From the NCBI GenBank assembly GCA_028583605.1, contig CM053333.1, positions 24,717,302-24,781,301 on the forward strand: 64,000 nt of DNA, given 5' to 3'. The notes under the pieces are model-generated. The model did no database searches, was not told the origin of the DNA, and saw only the letters and a list, made by a program, of their open reading frames with translations. Position numbers and translations under genes: made by a program. Numbering within the stretch: the first letter of the stretch is position 1; every line of letters starts with the position of its first letter. The DNA is from Dastarcus helophoroides. Lineage: Eukaryota; Arthropoda; Insecta; Coleoptera; Bothrideridae. Shown here piece by piece: positions 34,801-46,800 of the stretch.

Positions 34801-37800
34801 AATGTTGTGAAAAAATTTGCAGTATCCAAAAATGCTTTTCTCGAAATGTTCACTTTTTTATTCTAATTTTGACAATATTTAAATTTCAATAAAGAAATTG
34901 AATGTACAAGAAATCTTTTTCTCGAAATTACCCAAACATATTTTTCGCAACATTTTTAATTTTTGATAATATGCCGACCTAATTTAGAGAAAACAGACGT
35001 ATTTCGAAAAAACTGAAATTTAAAGGAAAAGCCAATTTCGAGGAAAAAGTCTAGAAACTAAAACATGGCATTTTGAAATAAAAGTCAATTTTTCGAGAAT
35101 AAGGCGAAATATGAAGATGAAATTTCTAGTCAAATTTAAAAAGGTCAAAATTTAAAGAAAAGGCAAATATTCAGAAAAGTGGCCTAATTTTGATAGAAAA
35201 AATGATTTCCGAAAGAAGAGCCCAAAAAGTGGAATTTTGAGAATAAAGTCGAAATTTCTGAAAAGACGAAATTAAACTAATTTTAAGAAAATTTAAAATT
35301 TTTAGCAAAGTTAAATATCGAATTTTGATATAAAAATATCGGGAAAAAGGCAAATTTTAAGAAACCTGTTAAAAGTTCTGAAAAATCAAATTCCAAATGA
35401 TCAAAATCTTCAGAAAAACCCGATGTTAATAAAAATAAAGGAATTAAAAAAAACGAAATCTCTGAAAAGCAGTCGACATTTCTAGAAAAACTACCAAATG
35501 AAGCATCAAAGATCGAAATTTTCCAGAAAAAATTCAAACTTAAAGAAAAAGTGCAACTTTGAGAATAGTCGTCCGTTTGTGGAAAAAACGAGTCTTGAAA
35601 AAAGTAAAAATTTTAAGAAAGATACGAACTTCCAGGAAAAATATTCAGTTTTCCGGGAACATACAGGATGGGATTTCAGGATAATTTTAAATTTGCGAAA
35701 AAAGGCGGATTTTGAAAAAAATATCAACGTTTCGATTTTTCAAAATTTGTTTTTTTTGGAAATTTCAATTTTTTCCCTTGAAAAACAAAAAAAAGATCGA
35801 AATTTTGAGAAAAAAGTCAAAATTTAGTAAACACTCGAAATTCTTCAGAGAGAGTCAAATTTTGTCGAAATTTTGGGAAAAGGACAAACTTTGAGAAAAA
35901 TGTAATTTCTAGATTTTTCTCTTGAGCGCTTGAATCAGAAGCAGACATGCGCCCTGTTCTGCCCTACCCTGAGTCAGAAAATGTCCAATATTGAAATAAT
36001 CGTCGAAAGTTTGAGAAACAAGTTGTATTTCCCCATTCCAGGGGAAATTTTCTCGGAATTTTTGTCTTTTTACAAAATTTCTAAAAAAGTCATTATAAAA
36101 ATTTCCATATAAATAGTGTTATCAAAAAACCGATCAAGTCTTAAGCAAAAGGGTAAATCTTGATAAAAAAAGTCGACATTTTTAGAAAATCAAAGTTTAA
36201 AGAGAAGTCGAAGTTTCCGGGAAAAACTAATTTTGAGAAATGATAGAATTTCGAAAAATAAAACGATGAATTTTGAGATAAAAATTCGCAATTTTTAGTT
36301 AAGTTGGATTCTGATAAAATAAATCGAATTTTAGGAATACATTTGAAATTTCCAAGGAAATTTATGAAAAAAGACGAATTTCGTGAAATAAGTCGAAATT
36401 TCGAGAAAATATCCATAGCTTAAAGAAGGACGACTTTTGTTGAATGGAAATTGTTTAGAGTACTTTAGAGAAAGTCTCCTTAGTTCAATATAAATTTTCA
36501 TTAATCACACGAGCTGGGAAGGGGGGGGGGGGCAAGCGCCCTATCCTGCCCTATCCTGCCCTATTCTGACTACGTCTATGTTAAAACTAATTCCACAAAG
36601 AGGAGGGCCTCTTAAAGATCTACCCGCCCGGAGCCTCGCAATGGCTAAGGCCGCCCCTGGTTGAGAGTTGCCAAGTGTTTGGGAAAATCAGCACTTGAGC
36701 GAATATGATTTTTTATTTTACATTCATATGTTATTCATTCATGGTAAAAATGTAAGACAATTTATCTACATTTATGGCTGTCCTAGAAATTTGATATGGT
36801 CAGGGATTTTCATCCGAATTGTGGTATTTTTAAGGAGATTGTTCGCGAATAATGTTTAGGTCATCTGGCAACACTGGATCAGTTTTATTTAAATGTCAGT
36901 CTTGTTATAATTCATTGCGCTAATAAGATGAAACCAAATAAAAGAGAAAAGAGGAGAATTTATATGTTCTATTTATAAATGTAACCAGGGCTTCGAACCG
37001 GAACCGAAACCGAAAAATGAAAAAAACCGTTATTTTCGCCGAAACGAAAACCGGAACGAAACCGAAAAAAAAATATCGGTTTATTTCGGTTCGTCGAATT
37101 TATATACTTAAAATATTTTTTATTTTATACTCAAGATTGGAATTTTTTTGAAATTTAAATTTTTATTTCAAAATTGTACACAATTCCATGCAACTTTCAT
37201 CTCTTCATCTCTCGTTTCTGATTAGACTAGATTAGAAACACATAATTTTCACATTTTCAACCCAAATAAAAATTTTAAGTTTTAACTTAAATCTTTTATC
37301 AATATTTTCAACTTGTTCTTGAAATTTGGACTTTTATCTGGAAATTACTCGAAATATTTCTTTTCTTCTTCTAAAACTTCGAGTTTAAAATGAAAAAAAA
37401 TCCTCTGTTTTATCTTTGGAATAAAGTAGTAGCATGTTTTTCATTGAAGCTAAAGAAACTCGGTTTTCCTTACAATTTTTTTGAAAATTCGAGTTTTCCT
37501 AGAAATTTTTTTGGAATCTTTAAAAAATTCTTTCTTTGACTTTCAATTTTCTTTTCTTAATTTGATACCTCTATTTTTTGAAGTTATTAATTATATTTTC
37601 GATTTTTCGTAAATTTTTTTCTTTCAAATTCCCCTTTGATTTTACTATTTCAATTTTTTTTCGAAATCCCAAATTTAAATTCCTGCTGCCGACTTCCTAA
37701 ATCTTCCAAAAATTCCAAAATATGATTTTTTCTCAAAATTTTCGCTAAAATCTCGCAGTTTCAAATTTAATCTAAGAACTTTTAAATTTCAAGACAAAAT

Positions 37801-40800
37801 TTTAGCAAAAAATCCAACATGATATTCCAATTTAAAGCATTGGCATTGGGAAATTTTTACAGTAAACTTGAAATGGTGACATGTTAGAAAATGTATAACT
37901 TAAAGTTGCAACAATTTTGCTTACGTTAAAATAGTAATCTTTATTTCGAAAGTTTTGATTTTTTCCTCAAGCCTCAAAACTGTGATTTGTTTAGAATTTA
38001 GAAGTCAAAATTGTGTGTTCTCTTAAATAGTATGTAATTGCTTTCGCTAAACCTCTGGTATAAATTCGAAAATTTGGTCCTTTGCAAGTTCGACTCTTTG
38101 CTACTTGAACTTTTGTGTCAAAAATCTATTCTAAAAATGTTAAATTTTTTCACAAATTTCACAAAATTTCGTCTTTAAAATTGAAAATTTGTTGTTGATC
38201 TTAAAATTTTAATTTTTTCATAGAAAATTGAACTTTACAAATAATTCAAATTACATTTTTTGTGGATTTTTTTACGTTCATTCTTAAAATTTATATTTCC
38301 ATTAAAAATTTTAAATTTTTGCTCCAAATGTTAGCAGAAGATAGATTTCAAACGTAAAAGTGCTAACTTGAATTTAAAAATTTTATGTTAATTTTTATTT
38401 TGAATATTTATTTTCAGAATCTCGAAAGAGTATTCAAATTTCAAGAAAAAAGACAAGATTTTTGAAAAAGTCTAAGTTTTGAGGAAAAACAAACTTAATT
38501 TTTGACAAACGATTTTTCAAAATTAATCCCCGAGTCTCGAAAATTCCCCTCTTTTAAAATTTGACCTTTTTTCAAGATTTTAGATTTTTTTAAAGATTTC
38601 GTTTTTTGAAGAATTCCACTCTTTCAAACTATCTATTTTCAAAATTCGACTTTTTCTTAATTTCGAATTTTTGAAAGCTTCCAATTTTTGAAAATTTGGA
38701 TTTTTTTTAGAAAATTTGGCACTTTTTTGAAAAATTCAACTTTTCGAAAATTTTGACTTTTTTGGAAAATTGCTGACTTTTTTGAAAATTTCGTTTTTCA
38801 TGCCAATTTTAGCTTCCTTCAAAAAATCGGCTATTTTGAAATTTCCATCTATTCAAAATTTCGATTTTCTTGAAGTTTTTTTTATTTTGAGAATTTCGAC
38901 CTTCGTTAAAAATCTCAACTTCGATGAAAAATTATGAATTTATTTAAAAAATTTAAGACATTTCAAAATTTCGATATTTTGAAAATATTGTTTTTTTCAA
39001 AACGGCGACTTTTGTTGAATATTTGAAAATCTCTATATTTTTTGGAAATTTGACTCTTTTTTGATATTTCGACCTTTTGAACGTTTAGTTTTTTGAAAAT
39101 GTAGCTTTACATAATTTCGACTTTCATTAACAATTTTAATCGTTTAAGTTTTAAATTTCGAAATGTTGGCTCTGGACCGTTCCAGAATCTAAAAATTGAA
39201 ACCTCTCTTTAAAAATGTCTAGCTTTGACTTTTAAATTTGGAATTGTTTTTGATATGTTTGATTTTTTTTTGTAAATCTGAACCTATTTTAGAAATTAAA
39301 AATTTGGATTTTGTGAAAATTTGGTTTTTTAACTTTCGACTTTTGAAAATTTCAACTTACGACTTTTGAAAATTTCAACTTTCGTTCCAAATGAAAATTT
39401 CAACTCTCATTCCAAATGACTTTTTTAAAAATTTGACTTTTTTCAAGATTTTGATTTTTTTTGAGGAAATCGACCTTTTTCAAACTATCTATTTTCAAAT
39501 TCCACTTTTCCTTAATTTCGATTTTTTTGAAAACTTCGACTTTTTGGAAATTTTTAGAAAATTTGGCACTTTTTTGAAAAATTTCGATTTTTACGACAAT
39601 GTCAACATCCTTCAAAATTTCAGCTTTTTTGAAAATTCCATGTATTCAAAATTGTGATTTTCTTGAAATTCAGATTTTTTAAAAGTTTAGATTTTCATAA
39701 AGAATCTTGACTTTATTGGAAAATTACGAATTTATTTTAAAATTTTTGGCTTTCAAATTTTCGATTTTTTTCAAAATATGGACTTTCTTCTTCATGGTTG
39801 ACCCTTACTGACCGGAAATATTCTATTTTTTTCAATTTATTTAACATTTCTTCGGTCCAGTTGGAAATATTTAAACTTTTTGTGGTTTGTTGACAATTTT
39901 CTAAACAGTTTTTGAAATGCGACTACGTGATATTTAAATTTATTGAAAACGTCACTTCAAGACAGTTCACAAATTAAGAGGTTATTTTATTTTACATAGA
40001 ATAGGAATAATGAAAAATAGGAGACCAAAAATTAGATACGGAAAAAATAAAAATTTTGTTTTTTTAATAAATTAGGAAAGTATAAAAAAATACATAAAAA
40101 AGTTGTAGCATTGGACATCGATGTTTCGCTCTCATTTGAGCTCGTCAGCAGTCCATAACATGGAAAGGGAAAAATGAGGAAGAAATACTTAAAAATAATT
40201 ATTTTTTTTTTAAATATAAAAAAGAAAAATAAAGAAATTTTAACATGAATAGACGTTTTATCATCAATTTACTGTGTTAAAAATTTACTGTGTTAAGAAT
40301 TTAAATATCTGAAGCCCGATCCACAAGAAACAACTACTCCGAGGGCTAATACCCCTTCCGGAGCTCGGAGTAGTTGTTTCTTGTGGATCGGGCTTCAAAT
40401 ATTTAAATTTTTTACACAGTAAATTTTTAACACAGTAAATTTTTAACACAGTAAATTGATGATAAAACGTCTATTCAGGTTAAAATTTCTTTATTTTTCT
40501 TTTTTATATTTTTAAAAAAAAATTTTTATTTTTAAGTATTTCTTCCTCATTTTTCCCTTTCCATCCCTTTCCCTTTCCATCCGCACTGCTGACGAGCTCA
40601 AATGAGAGCGAAACATCGATGTCCAGTGCTACAACTTTTTTATATTTTCCTAATTTATCAAAAAAACAAAATTTTTATTTTTTCCATATCTAATTTTTGG
40701 TCTCCTATTTTTCATTATTCGTATTCTATGTAAAATAAAATAACCTGTTAATTTGTGAACTGTCACGAAGAGACGTTTTCAATAAATTTAAATATCACGT

Positions 40801-43800
40801 TGTCGCGTGTTTCAAAAACTGTTTAGAAAATTGTGAACAAACCATAAAAATTTAAATATTTCCAAACTGGTCCGAAGAAATGTTAAATAAATTGAAAAAA
40901 ACATGGACTTTTTTTTCAAAAAAACGACTTTCAAAATATTAATGTATATTTGAAAATTTCTATATTTTTTTAAAATTTCACTCTTTCTTGATATTTTAAC
41001 TTCGTGAACATTTTGTCTTTTCAAAAACTAGTTTTAAATTATTATTTGAAAATTTGAATCTTTGTTGAAAATCATAACTTTTTTTTTAAATCTCTGACTT
41101 TGTAAAAATTTCTCCATTTTCTAAAAATTAGGATCTTCTGATAATTTAAAAAGAAATCGGCTCTTTTTCGGAAATTTTGAAATTTTTGGAAAAATCGTTG
41201 AGTTTAAAAAAAACTTCATTTCTATGACAATTTCAGCTTTCTTCAAAATTTCGGCTATTTTGAAAATTCCATTTATTCAAAATTTTGATTTTTTGAAAGC
41301 TTCGACTTTCGCTAAAAATCTCGACTTTATTGAAACATTACGAATTAATTTTAAAATATTTGACTTCGACCTCGAAGGTTCGTTTTTTTTTAAATATGGA
41401 GATTTTTTTTCAAAAACGGCGCCTTTCGAAAAGTAAAATATTTAAAAAGTTCTATATTTTTTCAAACTTCGACTCTCTCCTTATATTTCGATTTGTTGAA
41501 AATTTTGTCTTTTGAAAATATAGGTTTAAAAAATTTTCTATTTGAACATCTGAACCTTTGTTGGACCTTTTTTTAAAATCTACGAGTTTTTTTTAAATCT
41601 CTTGAATATTTCGATTTTCATGACAATTTCAACTGCCTTCAAAAGCTGGGCTTTTCTGAAAATCGTTTTCAAATTATCGACCTTCGTTAAAAATATCTAT
41701 TTTTTTAAAATTTTGTTGGTGGAACGGACTGGTCCTTGGTTGTCTTCAAAAATTGAAATACAAATCTTGTCCGCGAAACCAAGAAAGATTAAAAAACTAT
41801 TCCAAATTTAAATTTATATTTGTCAATTTCTTACAGTTAAAGTCTCAACTCATAATTTCGAGAAAAATGTCTATAATTAAAGAATAAAAGTCAACATGTC
41901 GATAAAAAGGGTTAAGAGGTTGCTAGAGAAAGAGAGAGAGAGAAAAACTAAATTTTGTTTGAAGTCGAAATTTTAGAAAAATTAATAATGAAAAGTACCT
42001 ACAAGTTTAAATTTAAAACTTCAAAAGAAAAAAGTTAAAATATCGAAAAAAAGGTAAATACATTAAACAAAACTTTCGAAAAATTTTACTTTTTTTATAA
42101 ATTTTAAAGTTTTCAGCAACATTTCCAGGAATATAATTGAATATTTGGGTTTAAAGTCAAGACTGAATTAGAGTGGAACATTTGAAAACTCTTTTTAGAA
42201 ATAAATTTGAAGTTCTTTTGTTGAAATTGTGGCTGGTCTTTTTTATTTTCGTTTATTTTTTTAATTTGATCTTTTTAATAGACAGTTCTGAAAAACACAG
42301 TCGAAACAGTAAAAATCAATTTTGTTAGAAAAAGCGAATCAAAGTCAAAACTTCGATAGAGAACCAAAATTATGAAAGAAAAAGGTCTCAAATTTTCGAT
42401 TTTATTCGCCAAAGTTCATATATTCTAGAAGTTTTTAACTCTAGGGTATATAATTTAGGATTTTTATGAAAATTCCAAGTTTAAATTTGAAATATCTAAA
42501 CCCAAAATTCCGATTTAGTTTATTATAAACTTTAGGTTTTTCTTGAAATTTGAATTCAAATTGAACTAAAAACTCAGAGTTTCACCATGAAAATTTTAAA
42601 CTTGAAAAATATAAAATATTTTTCTTCAATTCATACAATTTTAAGCAAGGTTGTAATATTAAAGTAAAAAAAGACATCACATTTTGTAAATTATGTCCAA
42701 AAATCATTTTTTAAAGAGTTTTAAAAATAAAAAAATAAGTCACCTGGAACTGAACCGAAAACCGGAAAAACCCGTTATTTTTGTCGAAATGAAAACCGAT
42801 GTAATTTTTTTGCCGGAACGAAAACCGGAACGAAAAACATAGCGGTTCGAAGCCCTAAATGTAACTTTAACAGCAATAATAATTTGATAAAATCAGCTTC
42901 TTTTTAATTTCCAAAAGACGGCAAACGGTAATATTCTGGTACACCCAATTTGTTTTATTTAAAAAAAACTGTTTTATTATACTCGCATTTGCCAGTTTTA
43001 TACAAAAAAATAAACAAGTTGTTTCCGGTGGAAATTATTTTGCCGTCAGTCACAATCTGTTTAGTTTTTCTTTGTGTATTCTTTATACTTATCAGGTTAT
43101 CAGTAATTACAAAATACACTTTATTTAAAAAATACACGAGAACAAGTATTTTTGGACTATTTGTAAAGTAGTAAATTAGAATTTAAACGGTAAAAACTAT
43201 TGAAATTAATAAACTTGATGGTTTTGTTTAATAAATAAATTTAAATTTTCGCGCGCGCGTACAATCCCCAACATGACTGACTCCATTGAAGGTCAACGAT
43301 TTTAGCTACTTCAAGATCAAAGGTACCGACACTTCTTGTCGCTGCTGTATGCGTAAGCTAATATCTATACTGTGGTACTACCTTAATTATACTTGTCATA
43401 AAAATTCAGTACCCAAATCTTTACTAATTCGCTTACCTCTCAGTTGCTTGTTGTAAGAACCACTATGTAATCTTCCAGAAGCCATTTCAACTCCAGATAG
43501 TATATTAAGGGCATGCTCCCTTGCTCTCAACATGAAACTTAAGGGATGGTTCCACTGATTCAATAAACGTTTTACCCTCGACCTCGGCAAAAGCGACAAC
43601 AATTTCAGTTTTTGTTTAAGTCCAGTCTTAGAATTCTGTATATCTAAAATCCACAAGAGTAACATTGAAATCGATTTAGAATAAAAAAAAAGAAATACTA
43701 CCTGAAAATATGGCCTTCATTACATCTACTTGCAATTCAAATACGTTTCGGTGTACATATTGTAAAAATAGGTCGAAATTTAGAGTTTTGTATCCTAGGA

Positions 43801-46800
43801 ATGTAAAGAAGGAAATAAATCCCTGCGGTTGTGGAAACGCAATTGATTCAATTGCTAAATAATAACGTTCTAAAATTGTAAATAGAAGATATCGATAATC
43901 TTCATCAAGTTGATCACTGAAATAATAAAATTGATTGAACACTTGTTTGCTACCCATTAATCAATTAGGCTCTTACATAAACATAAATCCTTTTTCTGAT
44001 TGATGTCTCGGCTCACATGTTACTGCGGCGCGACAAAGATACAAACATAATTTTCTTGATTGTTCCAACTGCGATGCTATGTATCTCGTTGCCACTGCAT
44101 GCACATGCATCGGACTTTGACTTTGCCATTGGAATCTACTAACTTTATTACCACCACTTTGCTTAAGAAGGTGCATACTTAATTCTCTTAAATTCTATAA
44201 ATGAGATTGAAACTTTGTAAGACAGTAGGTGAAGTGTTAATGCACCTACCACCGAAATTATATGTTCTTGCCTACTAGCTGTGCAGCTCTCAGTTTCGTA
44301 AAATGGTAAATCATCCATCAAACTTTTCCGTGCACCGGAAAGTTCCCCTAATACTGATGATGAATTGAGAATTCCTCCAGGAGATGGCGACATAGGTGTA
44401 CTGGATCTTGATAGTGCCTCCGGCTATAATAATTCAGCAGTTACAAAATTGATTCTCATTTCTTGACGCAGAAACCAAGACATAATAACACGACACCAAG
44501 ATTAGTACCTGATAACAAACTAAAGACACCATCAACTTATCGACCACTTGCATTGGTTTGAATCTTTGTTTCCCTTTAGATACCACAGCTAAGTGTTCCC
44601 AAAGTTTAATCCAAATGTCACTTCGATAGGGTACAATCCTTTGTTGTGGTGATAGTAGCATCATGGATGCATTCCATAAGACATCCTGTGATAAACACAC
44701 TGATTTGTCCCCGATTTTAATCTCCATATCATTACCAATGTGCTGGGTTGTGAAGGGTAGTAAGTTGATCAAGTGATTAGCGTCAGGGGGAAGATTTCTA
44801 TGCACTGAGGTGAAAGAGCTGCCTATTAAAAATTCTTTCAACATTTGAGGAAATTGCAAATTCAAAGGATCTTCCGCCTGCCAACAAATTAACTAAACAG
44901 AGAAATTAATCTAGAAGATTTCATAAGTTTTATTACCTCAAGAGCTAGTTCTATTTCCCCCAAATGTACCATTAAATAATGTAAAATCGATATTTTGTTA
45001 TCAACTGAAGTATTACTTTTAAAAGTCTCAATAAGTAACGTCTTTGAAACTGACAAGTCCACGATATCCAAAGAGGCCAAATTAACAACCGTGTTTAAAG
45101 TTGTTATTGGTGCTAGGCAAATTTTGTGGGATTCGGTATCATCCATGAATGGTTTAAGAGTTACATGGCAACAAGGTTCGTGTATTGTGCCAATGTCTAG
45201 TAAATGGACGCATACCTCTGGAATAAACACCGCCATATGTTGATCTAAAATAGTGATTGTTATGCGCGTCATCGGTTGGAAAAACATGTAAAACCTTGCT
45301 TGATGAAGAGTGGCCTAATCGTTTTTGCTTTGTGCCATGGCAACCCGGGTACCACACAATGTATCACGCAGCTCTGGTGCAGAACTGTAACTGAGTAGGC
45401 GAAATGCACCGGTGTGCCATCGTCCTCTAGAGCTTCTTTAGAAGACTGTATTGGCTGAAATATGACTAGTTATCGGTTGTCCAATAGAGCTAGGCCCAGA
45501 GGAAGATTTTACCCTTTTGAAGGGGTAACACCTTTGGCTGTGTAAGGTGTTGATTGAATAAGGGTAGCACCTTCTTCTGGTTCTTAGTTTGTCTACTTTC
45601 TGCGCATTGTCATTTACTTACTTGGTATAAATAGTAGTGACAAACGCAAACAAATCCGTTATCATTGGTAACCACAATTAAATCTAAAGAGCAATCGTGA
45701 ATTCTCAGTGGAACCGCATCATCTTCATATATTCCGCAAGAGCCACTGACCGCACTGACATGCGGTAAATTTAGTGGTATATTTAGCTAAAAAGTGGTCA
45801 ATTTTTATATTGAGTTGTTTTCATATGAAACAGTCTTTTTATTACATTGATTTTTACGACATCGTAAAAATAAAACAAAGAAGACTAGAAATTGATTACT
45901 AGAGCTTGGATATTAAGACAAAATAAATCATCAAAATCTTTTCAGAATTGTTGTTCCTTTGACTTTTTTCAAAATTTCGACTTTTTTCAAATTTCGATCT
46001 TTTTTTCAATATTTCGACTTTTTTTTTGAAAATTTCTATCTTTTTTCAGAATTTTGACCTTTACTAATGTCCAAATTTTTCTTAATTCGACTTTTTAAAT
46101 AATTCGCTTCTTTTTGAATACTTAGATTTTTTTTTGAAGAATTTGATGTTTTGACCTACGAATTTCAAGCAGACATTTTAAAAAGATGTATTTTTCAGGG
46201 TTGAACTGAAAAGTTTCAAAATAAAGTCAAAATTTAGAAAAATTTTTAAGTTTAAAATCTAAGCAAAGAATTTTGAAAAGGGCACAAATTTTGAATAAAA
46301 AATATAAAGTTATATAAAAAAATTGATCAAAATTTCGAGTTTTTTTCGACTTTTCCTTTGACTTTTTTGAAAATTTCGACTTTCTTCAAATTTCGATCTT
46401 TTTTTAAATATTTCGACTTTTTTTGAAAATTTCGATCTTTTTTTAAAATTTTGACCTTCGCTAATTCCCAAATTTTTGTTAATTCGACTTTTTAAATAAT
46501 TCGCTTCTTTTTGAATATTTCGAATTTTTTTTGAAGAATTTGATGTTTTTACTGACGAATTTCAAGCAGACATTTTAAAAAGGTGTATTTTTCAGGATTG
46601 AACCGAAAAGTTTTAAAATAAAGTCAATATTTAGAAAAATTTTTAAGTTTAAAATCTAAGCAAAGAATTTTAAAAAGGGCACAAATTTTAAGTAAAAAAT
46701 ATAAAGTTATATAAAAAAATTGATCAAAATTTCGAGTTTTTCTCGACTTTTCCTTTGACTTTTTTGAAAATTTCGACTTTTTTCAGAATTTTGACCCATT

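Larger units (their letters stand above)
39822..40904. repeat. about 1.08-kb palindrome (foldback) with two hammerhead motifs
   Basis: Two arms of about 520-540 bp meet at a 20-base loop (40345-40364). Centre landmarks: GATCCACAAGAAACAACTAC then TCCGAG on the left, CTCGGAGTAGTTGTTTCTTG then TGGATC on the right. Outer landmarks: TTCAATTTATTTAACATTTC on the left, its reverse complement on the right near 40880. Arm identity looks high, with small indels such as extra CCCTTTCCAT copies in the right arm. No ORF. Confidence 0.93.
37120..42720. repeat. AT-rich array filling the 5.9-kb hAT-like element
   Basis: TTTTGAAAATTTCGAC / TTCAAAATTTC words with loose internal similarity: 38560-39120 resembles 39420-39790 and 40900-41530 by shared landmarks such as AATTTCAGCTTCCTTC. 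It is interrupted by the palindrome. A copy of the GGTGGAACGGACTGGTCC module lies near 41720. ORFs here are low-complexity. Confidence 0.65.
36986..42857. mobile_element. 5.9-kb hAT-like element (CAGGGCTTCGAACCG ends), nested
   Basis: Left end CAGGGCTTCGAACCG; right end CGGTTCGAAGCCCTA, i.e. the same repeat with one terminal change. Perfect 8-bp duplication AATGTAAC at 36978-36985 and 42858-42865; the empty site is seen in the other CACAG copy near 27630-27640. Subterminal GGTTCGGTT/GAACCGAAACCG-type repeats occur at both ends. Nearly the whole interior is AT-rich array plus the palindrome at 39822-40904. No transposase. Confidence 0.92.
33119..43374. mobile_element. CACAG...CTGTG element, copy 2, enlarged to 10.3 kb by nested hATs
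   Basis: Starts CACAGAATAGATATTAGC, ends GCTAATATCTATACTGTG; 7-bp target duplication GTACTAC at 33112-33118 and 43375-43381. Removing the two hAT insertions (33291-36659 and 36986-42857, each with one 8-bp duplication) leaves about 999 bp that is collinear with the 986-bp copy at 27147-28132. The right boundary lies only about 55 bp from the donor of the penultimate pigeon exon. Confidence 0.93.

Noticed and set aside
43390..43436. Pigeon truncated by the adjacent CACAG transposon (frame ending GTEFL)
   Set aside because: The GTAAGC donor at 43436 and the phase-matched C-terminal exon at 13756-13898 restore the conserved end, so the stop is intronic.
44995..45357. ORF 44995-45243 (+) and ORF 45154-45357 (-)
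   Set aside because: Shadows in other frames of the pigeon exons at 44937-45244 and 45295-45454.
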